This document shows positions 44,085 to 56,378 of a stretch of 64,000 nt of DNA, piece by piece (within the stretch, counting starts at the first letter, position 1; every line of letters begins with the position of its first letter). The position numbers and the translations under genes were made by a program. Source of the stretch: Effrenium voratum (taxonomy: Eukaryota > Sar > Dinophyceae > Suessiales > Symbiodiniaceae); NCBI GenBank assembly GCA_963377175.1, contig CAUJNA010002157.1, forward strand, positions 529,399-593,398, written 5' to 3'. Under the pieces are notes generated by a model. That model saw nothing but the letters and a program-made list of their open reading frames with translations, was not told the origin of the DNA and made no database searches.

Positions 44085-47051
44085 ACAGAAGGATGGAGTA
44101 TAAGGATGGACTGATTCCTTACCACAGCTATTGCTTTCGCTCCCATTGTTCCTTAATTTGGGAGCGAATAGATGATGAGGAATTGACCAAGAGATGAGCC
44201 GCCAGTCCAAAAATCCTTGACTACATCGCCTTCTCTCGCTTTCCTCTATCAAAGGCGAGAGAAGACAGAGACGCTCCCTCCGTTCCCCTTCCCTTCCTCG
44301 GTCGTAGACAGGCGAGTGAAGGTGAAAGGAAGACATACAGGGGAGGTGGAAGGCTGATGGGCACAGGGTGCTCACCAAAAGCTTGGCAACAGGCGAGGTA
44401 GCGCCTAAAAGTGTCTTCACGGGGACATAAAAAGGCAAGGCAACGTTCATCCCCAAAAATGAGATCGCCCAATTTCATCGCTTGGGTTCTCCCCAAATCA
44501 CTTGGCACTATGACGCTATTTCAATTGACTACCAACCTCTGAAATTGTCCTAACAAATCAATCAACAAGGGCTCACCCTGCGCCTCCTTTTCGGGGCTAG
44601 CAGCGGCCTGGAGCACCACAGGCTGTCAAGTCAGCTGGCTAAGAGTTTAGCCTCAGACTTGTTGATTCGCCCCCTTCGAAAGGGACGCTGAATTCACTAA
44701 TTGATTTTGGTCTTGGTAGGTTTGTGGCGAATGTCCCTGAGCACTGGCGTGGTGTAATGTTGCGTTCGTCGCCGCTGTGGATGTTCTTGTACTTCTGACT
44801 GTGAATTGTAGCGAGGTCACCCGACCTCATATTGAATTCGATCTAACAATCCTGAAGTAAGGGTGTGGGAAAAATCATTTTGTGTCATGCCCGCCACCCG
44901 CAGCAGCTGCTTAAATATGCAGTATTTAGTGGGCTGGACCCCCGAGCGCTGCGTCTCCCAGAATTCCACTTTCAGGGGGTGCAACCTCTTACATATGGGG
45001 TATTTAAGGAGTTGCCGCCTGAAGCCCTGAGCCTTGTTAAGACGCGGCAGTGCCAAGACTTAAGTTACTTCAGATCGAGTTTGAAATAAAGAATTCGACC
45101 TAACGACCTAGGAAATGTAATAATTCACCAATGGTGGTTGTTGTTTAGGCTACTGCCGCCACCGCCGCCGTTGCTGTTGGCGAGCGTGTTGCTGCAGAAT
45201 GCCGCAGATTGTTTTCCAGCACCCTTTGATTAACGTGTTCGCCAACCAACACCACCAGAGGGCCAACGGGCCAAACACGCATGGTCAAAATCTGTCAAAA
45301 TACATCATCTTTCGAGCCCCTAACTTCATCTGTTTCAAGGGCTCTTCGATAAACATAGGGCCACACTAAGAAAGGGGCGTTTCTGCTTGGCTTCTGTTGC
45401 CACGACCCCCAAAGGGGTATCATGGGCATCATCACAAGACACTCCCCTAAGAGTTCTTGCTCTTTCACCTTTGTACGGATTGATGAGGATAAGCGGGGCG
45501 TTCCTCCCTGGTGCTGGGACAGCAACCAAACGGAGTCTCAACATGACAATGGGCCATAACTCCTCAATCTGAGCGTCTAACAACGTTTGTTGTGGCTGTG
45601 GAGACTCCACGAACATGCCTGCCAAAAGTCCAATGGACCCTTTCAGATTGCATTGAGCTCGCTGACCCGTCAAGATATTCTGAACGACCAGGGCATTGGA
45701 TCCATCCGCAGGGCATGGGAACTGCAGAGCCAACTGTTAAGACTTGAGGTTTGGACCAGCCATCTTCCGCTTGGCCGTGGGGCAAAGACCCCTCTTTCCC
45801 CTCCCCTTACCTGTAGAACAACCAAACATAAAATCTTGGGCCAAAAGGGGGCCCCCAAGCTTGACAAGTCCTGGTTGTCACCGAAAGAGGGGACCGCCAG
45901 AAATAGTCCCCCAATGTCCCCCAAAAGAAACCCTGCCATCCCCAGACTGGACCCTACTAATCACCTTTCTGTCTGCCTGGGATTGGGGGGTCCCTACTAA
46001 AAGTGGCCCTTGACATCTCGGTGCACTGGGCCTGCGGAGCCGGAGCCTGAGCCTGTGGAGAGCCTGGCAAAGGGAAGCACGCGCCGGCGGGGTTTATAGC
46101 TAGATTCTGCGGAACTCTTCTTTTTGTTGATACAGAGCTTTAAAGCGTTCAGCCCAAAGTAGAGGTTCCTGTCGGCTCGTGACTCTTGCGCCACTACGAA
46201 ACGATTGGCTGTTGAACCTCCAGATGACTAGTTTGTTTTGGGGACATACACGAGGACACAAGTGTAGGAACCCGTTCATTTAGTATGTTCCTACTGTGGT
46301 CACGCGTCAAAACCTGGCAAAGATGACATCGTCCACCGTCTGTTTGCTGAATTAACATGTTCCTTCTATATACATGTTCATCTGGATCATCTGGTCCAAT
46401 TTTCCGCGAAACTGGTGAACCCAAAGCACAATCATCTGTGCTTGAGTGCACGCCGCCACGGACCACACGGGCGACGCGATTGTCAGAAATGATGCTTGCG
46501 CGGGCCAGCCAAGCACAGAGTAATTTTGAGTTGTTGCACAATGTGCATGTCTCTTCAAACGGCGGCGGGGGCGCTTCAAGAAGGGTAATGATATAGCTTC
46601 ATTCCCTTTGGTGTCACTTCAAAACTGCTCCAAAAAGAAAATAGCGCCCACAAAAGACATGCCTAAGTGACTGTTTGGAAAAATACCTACAGAACGCAGG
46701 AGTACAAAGGGTTCAATGTTGACAAGCGGCGAGCCTTGTGAGGAGTCTCTTTAAAAGCCAGAAAGGCACACCGCCGTCCCCAAGAACAAGAAGTTATTCG
46801 TATGGCTAAACAAATCCCGCACCAGCCGGGATGGTCTAAACATGATGAAACCCTCCAAGTAATGGGCAAACTTGCAATATTTTGTCCAATGTTCGAGAGC
46901 CGCCCAGTGAGCTGTCCAAAAAGTAACGGTCTCTTCGCGCCTGTCTGCTCGTTCGGCCTGGGCATGCCAATGTCGCGCCGCGCCATGCTCCAAGTTCAGA
47001 CCCTGCAGCCACGTTCAAAAGTACATTGCCACAGAATTGGCAGCATAGCTG
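44085..47051. other. No confident gene
   Basis: The longest frame (45335-45733, minus, 133 codons) shows no codon bias or domain. A short Glu-Pro-rich plus frame ending in TAG near 46100 is mildly GC3-biased but isolated. No 3' exons of the phosphatase were recognised here. Confidence 0.4.
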
Positions 47052-47154
47052 TTCTCACTTCCTTGGTGGATGGCCCCAAAAACAGTCCAAACTTCTTGTT
47101 TACCACTAAAATGGTTTTCCCAAAATATTAAGGTCCAGGAACTCAGGAAGTGAG
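47052..47154 (+). mobile_element. Family A short TIR element (introner-like), copy 3
   Basis: GTT|CTCACTTCCT (TIR 47054-47063) ... AGGAAGTGAG (47145-47154), a perfect 10-bp inverted repeat with the family core ACCACTAAAATGGTTTTCCC. It has GT-AG ends like copy 2. Confidence 0.8.
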
Positions 47155-48241
47155 TGCTTCCTTCAAACGAGACCTATGCCGCCACAACTTCTGTAAGCTT
47201 CAAACATCCTGCCAAGCCGTCGGGCCAATCGCTTCTCATCAAGCAACATCTCCAAGAACAGCAAAGCTCGCAGTTTTCTCAACGCGCCATGAGCAGTACT
47301 ACGTAGTCTTCTCCAACATGACCAAACTCGGAATTGTAGATGATTGATCAAGCAGAAATAATTGATCACATGAAAGGAGCCGAGGTCACAAACCTCGTCT
47401 GCGATTTCACAGTTTGCCCCAAAGCAATGCCTCTTGATCACGTCCCTGCTCTCCCAACACTTCACATGATGCCCCAAATACGGCATGCTTGCGGAGGATT
47501 GTTCGTTTCTGAGTCGGTCGTCGGCCCCTAAATTTGTTGCTGCTTGGGGCAACAGTCATTCTCTACAGAGTCACAAGCTCGCTCCAGCCTCTCAAGGCAA
47601 CAAAGTTTTTGGGACCGCTCTTTGGTATTGTTGCCCTGCAGCGCCATGTTTGTCGACGGCTCCCTTCGCTTCTGCCAAGTGGCAAAAGGGATTTGGATCT
47701 GGTCTCCACATGGTCGAGCTCCATTGCACGCGAAGTAGGGCATGCCAAGCTATGTCTTTTATCTGTCTGGGTTTCGCAACTAAGATTGGGGTTCCCCCCC
47801 TGTTGGATTGAGTTGAAAAGGAAACCAAAAGGAAAGTAATCGTGTGGAGGGGGCCCTTGCATCACCTGTGTGTTTAGGCTGATTGAAGATCGCTTGCGCC
47901 ATTGTTCTCGCTGGTCGCCAAACTGCCAGCTAGGCGCTTGCTGTTTCGCTACGATCCACAAACAAAACTGTGTCGCATTGCAACACACAATTTGCGTGCT
48001 CATTCCATCAGAATCGGGCCATTGCGAGTCTCATCTGGGACAAGAATGTGATCTTGAAGCGCCCTGTGAGAAAAGTCATCTCAATTATATTTGCATTGAT
48101 TACCTCAAGCATAGCTGGAGCCGAAGGACGAAGCCAGCCTCAATGACTCTTCATAATGAAGGCACGGTGCCAAGTGGCTCTCACTGCCATGGGGGGCCAA
48201 TGGGCGCCAACAAACGGGGTTCAACTCTGTTTCGAATTTAC

Positions 48242-48341
48242 CTCAGATGCCCAGTGGCCATGCGAAAAGAAGGGCATCCTTTTTGTTTGGTTGACTTTAC
48301 AGAAGAACCCTTCCCAAAAACAAGAACAAAAAGGGCACCAC
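48242..48341 (-). mobile_element. PP2C intron 11 = family E introner
   Basis: A 100-bp interval, GTGGTGCCC...CACTGGGCATCTGAG. Its inverted ends (CCAGTGG / CCACTGG) and body (AAGGGCATCC, GAACCCTTCCC on the plus strand) match 53510-53614. The splice donor lies within two bases of the element end. Confidence 0.8.
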
Positions 48342-48427
48342 TGGTTCTGACTCCGCGGAATCCACTGAAGTACCCGCCTGCAAGTCGCCCAAGGCTCGCG
48401 ACATGGAAAGGCCCGGAACTTCGCAAC
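48342..48427 (-). CDS. PP2C exon 11 (PGLSMSRALGD)
   Basis: 86 nt, phase 1 to 0: CEVPGLSMSRALGDLQAG then a SAESEP tail, the classical PGLAMSRA(F/L)GD block. It ends GAACCA|GTGGTG at the start of a family E element. The frame after that element meets a stop within seven codons, so the true next exon is not identified. Confidence 0.9.
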
Positions 48428-51400
48428 CTCGGCGCTGTTTCGGCAACTGGTGTTCAACATGTCTATTGGCTTTCAATTCCTTTTCCATGATTCCATTTCT
48501 AGGGGTTTTCCAGTTTTTTTTGCTTTTTTTTTACATGATTCCTGTTCCATTATTTTCAACCATCGTTCTTTGCAAAAACCGGATCTGTTTCCCTTGGGTT
48601 TTTGGTGGTTTTCTAACAAGAAGGATCCCTCGAAAGAATGGGGAAGCAACCCTTAGAACATTACATCATTCCACCACCAAAAGAGAACTCACCTACAATT
48701 GGTCAGCCCAAGACTGTGGACACCAAGCAGGCTGAGGACTCGGACACCAAAGGTCGTGCTTTAGCTAGCTTAAAAGGCTACTCTAGGGATCCCTGTTCAA
48801 ACAGTGTCGCTTGTGCTCTGCAATACCGTGCAGCTAGCAACACCCCAGAAACCGTTTGTGTCATGATCCCTTTCAAAGCGATCTTCGACGAGTTCCAGCT
48901 GCGAACACGTAGCCAAATGCCAAGTTGCAATCCACCGAGAGATGGTACACCTTCCGCCATGAACCATTAGTCAGCAACACTCTGCGGGGTCCAATCAGGC
49001 TCATTCGACAAGGTCTACTCACCCATGCAGGCACATCTTTACTTCACCCACCCACCTGTACTGTCGATCCCTGATTCAGTTTTGATTGAGGGGTGCCCAT
49101 TTTCGCAGTGTTTTTGTCTGCCAGGGGCACCCCTGATGATTTGCTGGAGGTTAATGCATATATGAATACCTGTTTTGGTGTGTATAATAATTAAGTATAC
49201 GCGTCCGCTATAAATACATGTATATCTATGTCATCCAGGTTTCTGTATATTACTCGTGCCTATATCAGAAATATAATGTTGATACAATGTGCTATTTGTA
49301 TGTTAGCTGGGTTGAAGAGGTTGTAAAATACAACTATGATAGTTCCTGCATGTTCCTGCGCGAGAACCCTCCGACCCTGCCTGTGTTGCACATCTAGATA
49401 TTTATGAGTGCGCTCGCAAAAAGAGCTTCCTCTCATGGGAGTCCCTTGAAGGGACACCCAAGAAAAACCAACCATTCTCATTGCTTTCGAACTATGCCCG
49501 TTTGCAGATGGCCTCCGTCAGGACTGCAGGCGTTTGTTTCAGGTCACTTTGTCCAGTGTCAAGGCCCAGGCCTTTGAGAAAGACCCTGCGAGCGTCGATG
49601 CCCGAGACCAGCATGCGGCGCACCTGCAGCTGTGGGGAGGTAAGGCGCCCAGGGAAACAGAGGACCCAAGAAAGGGAAACGGCGGTTGCGGCCACAAAGC
49701 TCTGAAAACTGGTGATTTGTTGGACTCCCCTTCAAACTGGGGGAGCTGGCTAGGTTCCATTTGTGGTGGTGGGTCTCAACCTCCCTGTTCCTGGGAAGGC
49801 CGTCTTCGCGACCAAACAATTGTCGCAGCCTCCATCGCGGATCTTTCGCAAGGCTACTTGCACAACACTGATCACACAACGCAAAGTACAAGGCCGCAGT
49901 CCGGCTTGAAAGTCAATTTGTTTCATCACGAAAGTAGTGCATGAAACAAACCTTTGCCAGCCCCAGCTTGACAGTCGCAGCTTTTCAGTTCCAAAGGAGA
50001 ACGCGAAGTGGCTCCAGGAGGGTCTGTGTAGGTTCTGTTGCGGAAGCCCTTTCACCTGAAAAACACACGATCATCATGCGCACACGTGTCTGCATCTTTT
50101 TACACACGCCCTTGCCAGGAAGTTGGCATACGGGGTAGGAATGTGTGCTGGCGGCAAGCGACGAGCGGCAAGCGACAAGCAGCAGGCGGCCAGCGATAAG
50201 CAGCCGAGCAACAAGTGGCAAGTTGCAAGGGGCGAGCAGCGAGGGCGAGCAGCGAGTAGCCAGTAGCTAGCAGCAAGAACAACGGACCCGCACCTCCTCC
50301 GAGATTGCGAGCGCACACACTTTGCTTTTGCGCGCCGGGGTTCTGTCCCAAATGAAGGGCCACCAAAAGCACATTGACATGCCCAAACACAACTCTTGGA
50401 TCAGGCTTTTAAATAGGCCTGCAAGAACAGCCTCTATTTTTACATTGTGTTCGGTTTATGAACCGAGTATTGTTCGGGGGTATGGTTCGCACAGGTCCCA
50501 CTTCCCACGTAGACTAAAGCATCGACAGGACAAACAAGCCCTGCCTCGCCACCGGCGGAGGCCACTCGTCCTTAGGCAGCAAATAAAGTGGACAGTGTCG
50601 AACACACGACCACGTGTCAATCAAGAGGGTCGTTCTAAGTTAGGCTTCTGACGGTCAACTGAGCAGAAGCCATGTGTGCCACAACAGCAATAAATGCAAA
50701 TTCTGGCACACTAACGTATGAGTCGGAATTGCCAGATGTTGGCGCCCAGTATGTCAACACATCAAACGTCCACTGTCTGACCTTTCCGGGGTTCACATGT
50801 CTCAGCCTCAGCCTGCGGCGCTCCGTCTCCTCATCCACATCATGATCAGTGGTCTCAAAGAGAACCTCGGAGCATCCATGCTCGGGAATTCATCAACACG
50901 TTTTTTCGAGAAGCAGGCCCCCAGTTGCTTTGCCCGTGACAGTAAAATAACATCCACCTTTCAAACGGGACCTTAAATATGGCGAAACACCCCAAATCTC
51001 GATGAAGCAGTTCGTGTTCCTGACGAGACCCGGACACCGTGACGCCACGCGTACCCGTAGATGCTGCATGTGCATGTCACACCAACGAAGAAATTGAGCC
51101 TTGTGTCCAATGTGCCTTTCGAATTGCACACGTGATCCATTTCGGTACAGACTTGCTGGTATATGGGTGTGGCTCAAAAAAGGAAACAGGATTCGTTTCC
51201 CAGGTTTTGGCCCATGTTTCCACTTGCCAGGGTTCTATTTTGGTACCGGTTTTTGAGCCACAGCCATATATCGTATTGTATTGTATTGTTGTATCGAGGT
51301 TCATCGGAGTCGGCCGCTTGCTTGTTCTTGGGGATGAAACCAATTCCTCGAACAACATCCGAATCCCTTGAACCAGAGCTTCTGATGGACTGAAAGGACA

Positions 51401-54400
51401 TAGCAAGGGGGAGTTGGGTGACTTCAAAAACAGCCAGGAAAAAACAACAACATCTAGCAGGGCTGTTGGGACAAGTGCTTGGATTGCCTTTTGGTCCCTT
51501 GGCACCAAGGTGAAAAGCTTACCCTCAAAAAAGCCACACCTAGGTCCTCCAGTAGAGAGCTTAGAATAAGGGTACCCGATTTTTGTTCTCTAGTCTATTT
51601 CAGTGGGGGAACCCTCCCAACCAAAAAAGGGGAGAGAAGGGCACTAGTGGACCTCACCCCCGTTCTTTCCTTCCGAGCGGGGCACCACCTGGTTGTGGCA
51701 GATGATCATCCGCGAGTCGCCCACGTAGGCGCAAAGCACTCGGCCCTCCTGACTCGCCGAGTGCAAGCCTCATGGCTTTGGCTCATGGGAACCTCCATGC
51801 TTGGTTGTTGCAACGAGCACCCTGCAACAAGGTTAACTTTTTTAGGTTTAGTGGAATACCCAACTTGATTTCAACCAACAAGTTAAAGTCTAAAGATCCG
51901 ACCCAATAACAGTCAAGCATGGGGCAGTCGATATGCATCGTATGGTTTTGCTTTCAGAACATGAAGAACGGCGCCCTGCAAAAACACGCGCACACACACA
52001 CACACACCTCATGGCGGGACATGAAGAAGGGGGAGCACCAGCAAGAGCATTGTTTAGTTTGTAGAACATCCAGAAAGGCCCCCCCCCAAAAAAAACAAAC
52101 AACAACATCGTGGAAGTGTCGAGTCGAGCTTGGGACCAGATTGGTGACTATGTGGGCCCCCGCTCAAAATACGCCCAGTCGAAAGGAGTTGACATCCATA
52201 TGGGGCTCACTTTGAAGGTGCATCTTCCTCTTAAGTGTTTCGTGCAGGTTTCCCCAAAGGAAGTACAAGCAGGTGCAAAACTCCAGATGGTGATGGCTGG
52301 TCCGAGTTTGTGGCTTGCTTCCTGACCTTGTTGAGTGGTGCACACATTTTGGGGCGTTCATAAGGATTCACAGAAAGGCTGGGAAGCATGGAATGTTTCC
52401 GTCCAGTCAATTGTGATCTGCAACCAACCATGGTGTTCGAACATCATATCTTTACATATGTACACATATGACCATGGGTCAAATTCCAAATCGTACCCCC
52501 AGTGAACGTCCCAATCCCCACTGAAATAGGTTCTAAAATGGGTGGTGCACCTACCCCAAAATGGTACCATTGGTTTTGACCCACAGCCATAAAAAGTATC
52601 AATTGTAATTCTCAATCGAATGCCATACATTTGTCACTTGTGAGTCTGCAGTGTTGAAGTACTGTGCCAATCCTAGCATTGCGCAGCAAACCAAACCCTG
52701 CTGGGGGGTATTGCAATTCGTCGCAGCTACAAAAGTTGTCCAGTCCATAGATGCTCCCCCTACCGATGCTTTGCTTGGACGACTCATACTGTGAAACAAC
52801 CCATTTTGATTGTGTATGGACAAGTGCCTGGTTAAAGGACTGTTGCCATGCATGACAGCTGTTAGTCTCAATATGCCGCATTTGTTTCTTGGTTGAATGG
52901 GCCAGGGAACCTTACCTTTACACAATGTCGACGTGCCACGTCTCAAGAATGCATCGAAATGATGTTAAGTAAGATATTTCACCTTCCAGCATGTCAGCGT
53001 GCCCAGCTTTGCCCCAGCCTTGTGAAGCCCAACCATGTCCAAACAGGACACCGCAAGGCCCCGGTTATCTGCACCAAAGGTATTCACCATGCAATGAGCG
53101 AGCTGATCGCAATGAATCTCAACTTCGTGACGTATTTTCAGTGCCCTGTGCAGGTTCCTATACATCAACCCCAGGACCTTTTTAAGCCCCAAACGTACTC
53201 CACCGAACATGCAACCCAAGCAATGAAGCCCCAAGAGCTGTCTCTACAAATGGGACTGGAGGGTCTGTCTATCTGAGTAAATTATGGTAGAAGCGAACAT
53301 ACAGGAAGGGCTTGAGTTTGCAAGCCACTCAAGTCACCGTAGTCCACCAAATCTGAAACGATCAGGGCTTCCCAGATTACCTTTGTGCGTCGCCCCAAAA
53401 TCATGCTCACTTAACATCGGCGGCCTTCCAACCAAAGGGTGACATGAAAGGAGCCACCGCTTGAGGTTGGACATGAAAGGAGCCACTTGACATCGGCAAC
53501 CTAAAGGAACTCACATGCCCAGTGGGTCTGGGAAAAAAGGGCATCCTTTTTTGGTTTCTTGACTTTGAAGGGGAACCCTTTCCCCTAAAAAAAGGAAGCA
53601 ACCCACTGGGCAACTGGGAGAACCTCAGCCCCCGGAAGAACCAAATCAGCCGGTCCTTGGCATCCACGAGCGCCAGGGTGGCAGTGGTACCTCTCTCCGA
53701 GTCGAGCCCGAGCCGGTTTCCTCAACCCACACGAGTCAGCGAGCAGGGAAAACAAGTAAGTTGCGGAAAATGGGGAACTCTGGCTCGGAAAGGGGAAGTG
53801 TTCCTTCTCGGAAGAATACCAGCCTCGCGAAAAGGCCCCTTGTCCACTTCTCTGTGTGTTGGGAAAAGGGATACTATATGACAACATGCGCTCAGAAAAA
53901 AAGTCAAGGGGAACAAAAGTCAAGGGGAACATCTGCACGTGCCTGCCATTTGTGAGCAGCGCTGCGCATGTGTGAAGCAGGCATGAGGGTGTACAAGGGT
54001 TGGTGCGGTATGGTGTGGTATCGATTCGGCGCTTTGGGAGGTACTTGAAGAAAAGAAAGCACCAGTGCCGGTGTCTATCAACCTCATACCTGCCACCAAA
54101 TAACTGAAGGGAAGGTCCCTGGAAGACAATGTTCCTCCTATAACGTTGTCTGGTGAATCCTGTGTCAGGCTGGGATGTGACGACAGCATGCGTTCCCTTC
54201 GAAGCAATCCGATCGGAACCGATCCAGCGCAACGAGTAAACGCTGAGAGCTCTACTCGCAGATGGACGAACCCCCGGTCCTCACGGCCGAACGAGTAAGG
54301 CCGCCACCAGACCACTCTGCAAGACCTCCTCGCTGTAAGCCATCCTGCCTACGGGCCCGATGTGTTGCACGGGAAGCTTGAAGTCGATTGGCACAAAGCG

Positions 54401-56310
54401 ACAATGACACTTTTATGCCTCAAACAAACACACGTATGTCTGCACAGCCATTAATCCACTAGCCCAGTGTAAATGAGCAAAAAGGGATTGCCCACTAGGA
54501 TTGGCGACTTGCCTTTTGCAGGGAGCCCATTGTGGGGGCGTCCCCAGAGACAGACTCAACAAGACGACGTGCGAAGCGGCCCACTGAGCCATGCGAAGGA
54601 GTTAGATAGGCTCCCCAGCGCCATGGCAAAGAGCTTGGCCTCGGCAACTAGGTGGTAAAGCAGGCAGCAGAAACAAATGAGCAGCCGACGAGAAACCGAT
54701 AGGGGGCCATCAAGAAAAAATGCCCCAACAAAAACATTGACCGCACAACAGGCGACACTTGACTCATGCCTGAGATTGATGTGAAATGTGAGGCGAACGT
54801 GACACAGAACCAACAACCTCCATCTTTTCTACGCATGTGGAACCAGTCCAGAACTAGTCTCTTCCCCACACGTGTCAAAGAATCTTGAGACCTCAGAAGA
54901 GGAGCTGGAGTGCTGTCCTGAAGGGCCCTCCTGTCATGCTTCAGGACCTTGAACAGAAACGTGCCATCATTTAATGCCAGAACTTCTTCCAGACTTAGCT
55001 GTAAAGAGTTGGTCCAAGGACCCTGACACAATGGTAGATATGTGGCCGGATGTGCGGCCGAAGAGAACCAAACCAATACTCTACCTATGTAAAAAAAGAA
55101 AGAAAAACAAAACACAACAACAATGACATTGCTTAGAGGTCCAGAGCGGCCCTCACTGTATGTTAACGAGGCGACAGCACATGTGTGACATCTACAGGTT
55201 CTCCCTCGCAACTCAATACCTCGACACAACTTTTCACAAGCGTGTATGAGGCAAACAAGGAAGCTACGAGGTAAATCAAATGGCCCTCTGTAGACTTAAA
55301 GCAAGCAAGAAGTCACGTGAGGTCCACCGGCGCAGGCAGATTCATTGCTCTCAGGCGTAAGTTTAGCGATTTCAGGGTTTTCCACTTCCAGCAGTATTGT
55401 GGTTTCAAATGGAGCGCATGGATAGTATCTGTCAAGGCGGGCCCCCAAAATGGCGCTCTTCCCTTAATTTCCCTTCAAACCGACCTGAGACTTGCTCACA
55501 GAGAAAACCAACACACCTATAAGATACGATAACCATGAAATAGAACTCAATATTCTGCTGCTGGGCACTACTGACCAGGCATGTTAGATTAGTAGGCTCT
55601 TGCAGGTCGACAAAAGGTACTGCTTCAGCTCGGACTTCCCCGCAGGGCACTGAAATGGTCTTTGGGCTTGTTTGCGTGCGGAAATTGGGGATACCGGAAT
55701 ACCCCATGTCCGTCCCAAACTACCCATCACATTGTTGTCCAAATCCGGGCTTTGATGTTTGATTGAGAGTTTATTGATACATTCGTAAGGTTGTGCCAAT
55801 CGTAGTGCCCTCACAAAGTAGGCGGTTCACGTTGGCTGCCTTAAACTGAACCAAGCAGTGTCCTAGCTTCAACGCATGCGTGGATATTGTCCCGGGCTGC
55901 AAGGCTGTGGGTATAAATCACGCGCCCTTCCCGTGAGGCAGCGGCAATATGCCGTGGCAACTGTGACTCCTACTGGGCGCAGGACTCTGTCACATGTGAG
56001 AGGCAAACAGAACCCGGTAGGAAAAAGGTGCTGAAGCCATGGACCATGGAAACAAATGACAAAGGAGCGACCTCGCTTTGTTTTAAATCGTCCCCCAGTT
56101 GACCTGCAAATCCATAAGTGTTGGTTTTGGAGCACTTGGGGACCCCGCAGCCACAACCACAGCGCAAGAAAAGCGTGTCTTGGGAGGAGCAAACGTCGGG
56201 TGCAAAGCAAGATGCAAGCAAGACATGTCGGACGAGCCCGAATGGCTGTCTGGGGATGATTTCGATAGAATGCCAAAGTAGAAGGAGGTGCCTCTCATCT
56301 TCAAGACATT

Positions 56311-56378
<68 letters not shown>

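Noticed and set aside
45335..45733. 133-codon minus frame as the missing PP2C C-terminus
   Set aside because: It lacks SDG-W and DN motifs and any codon bias.
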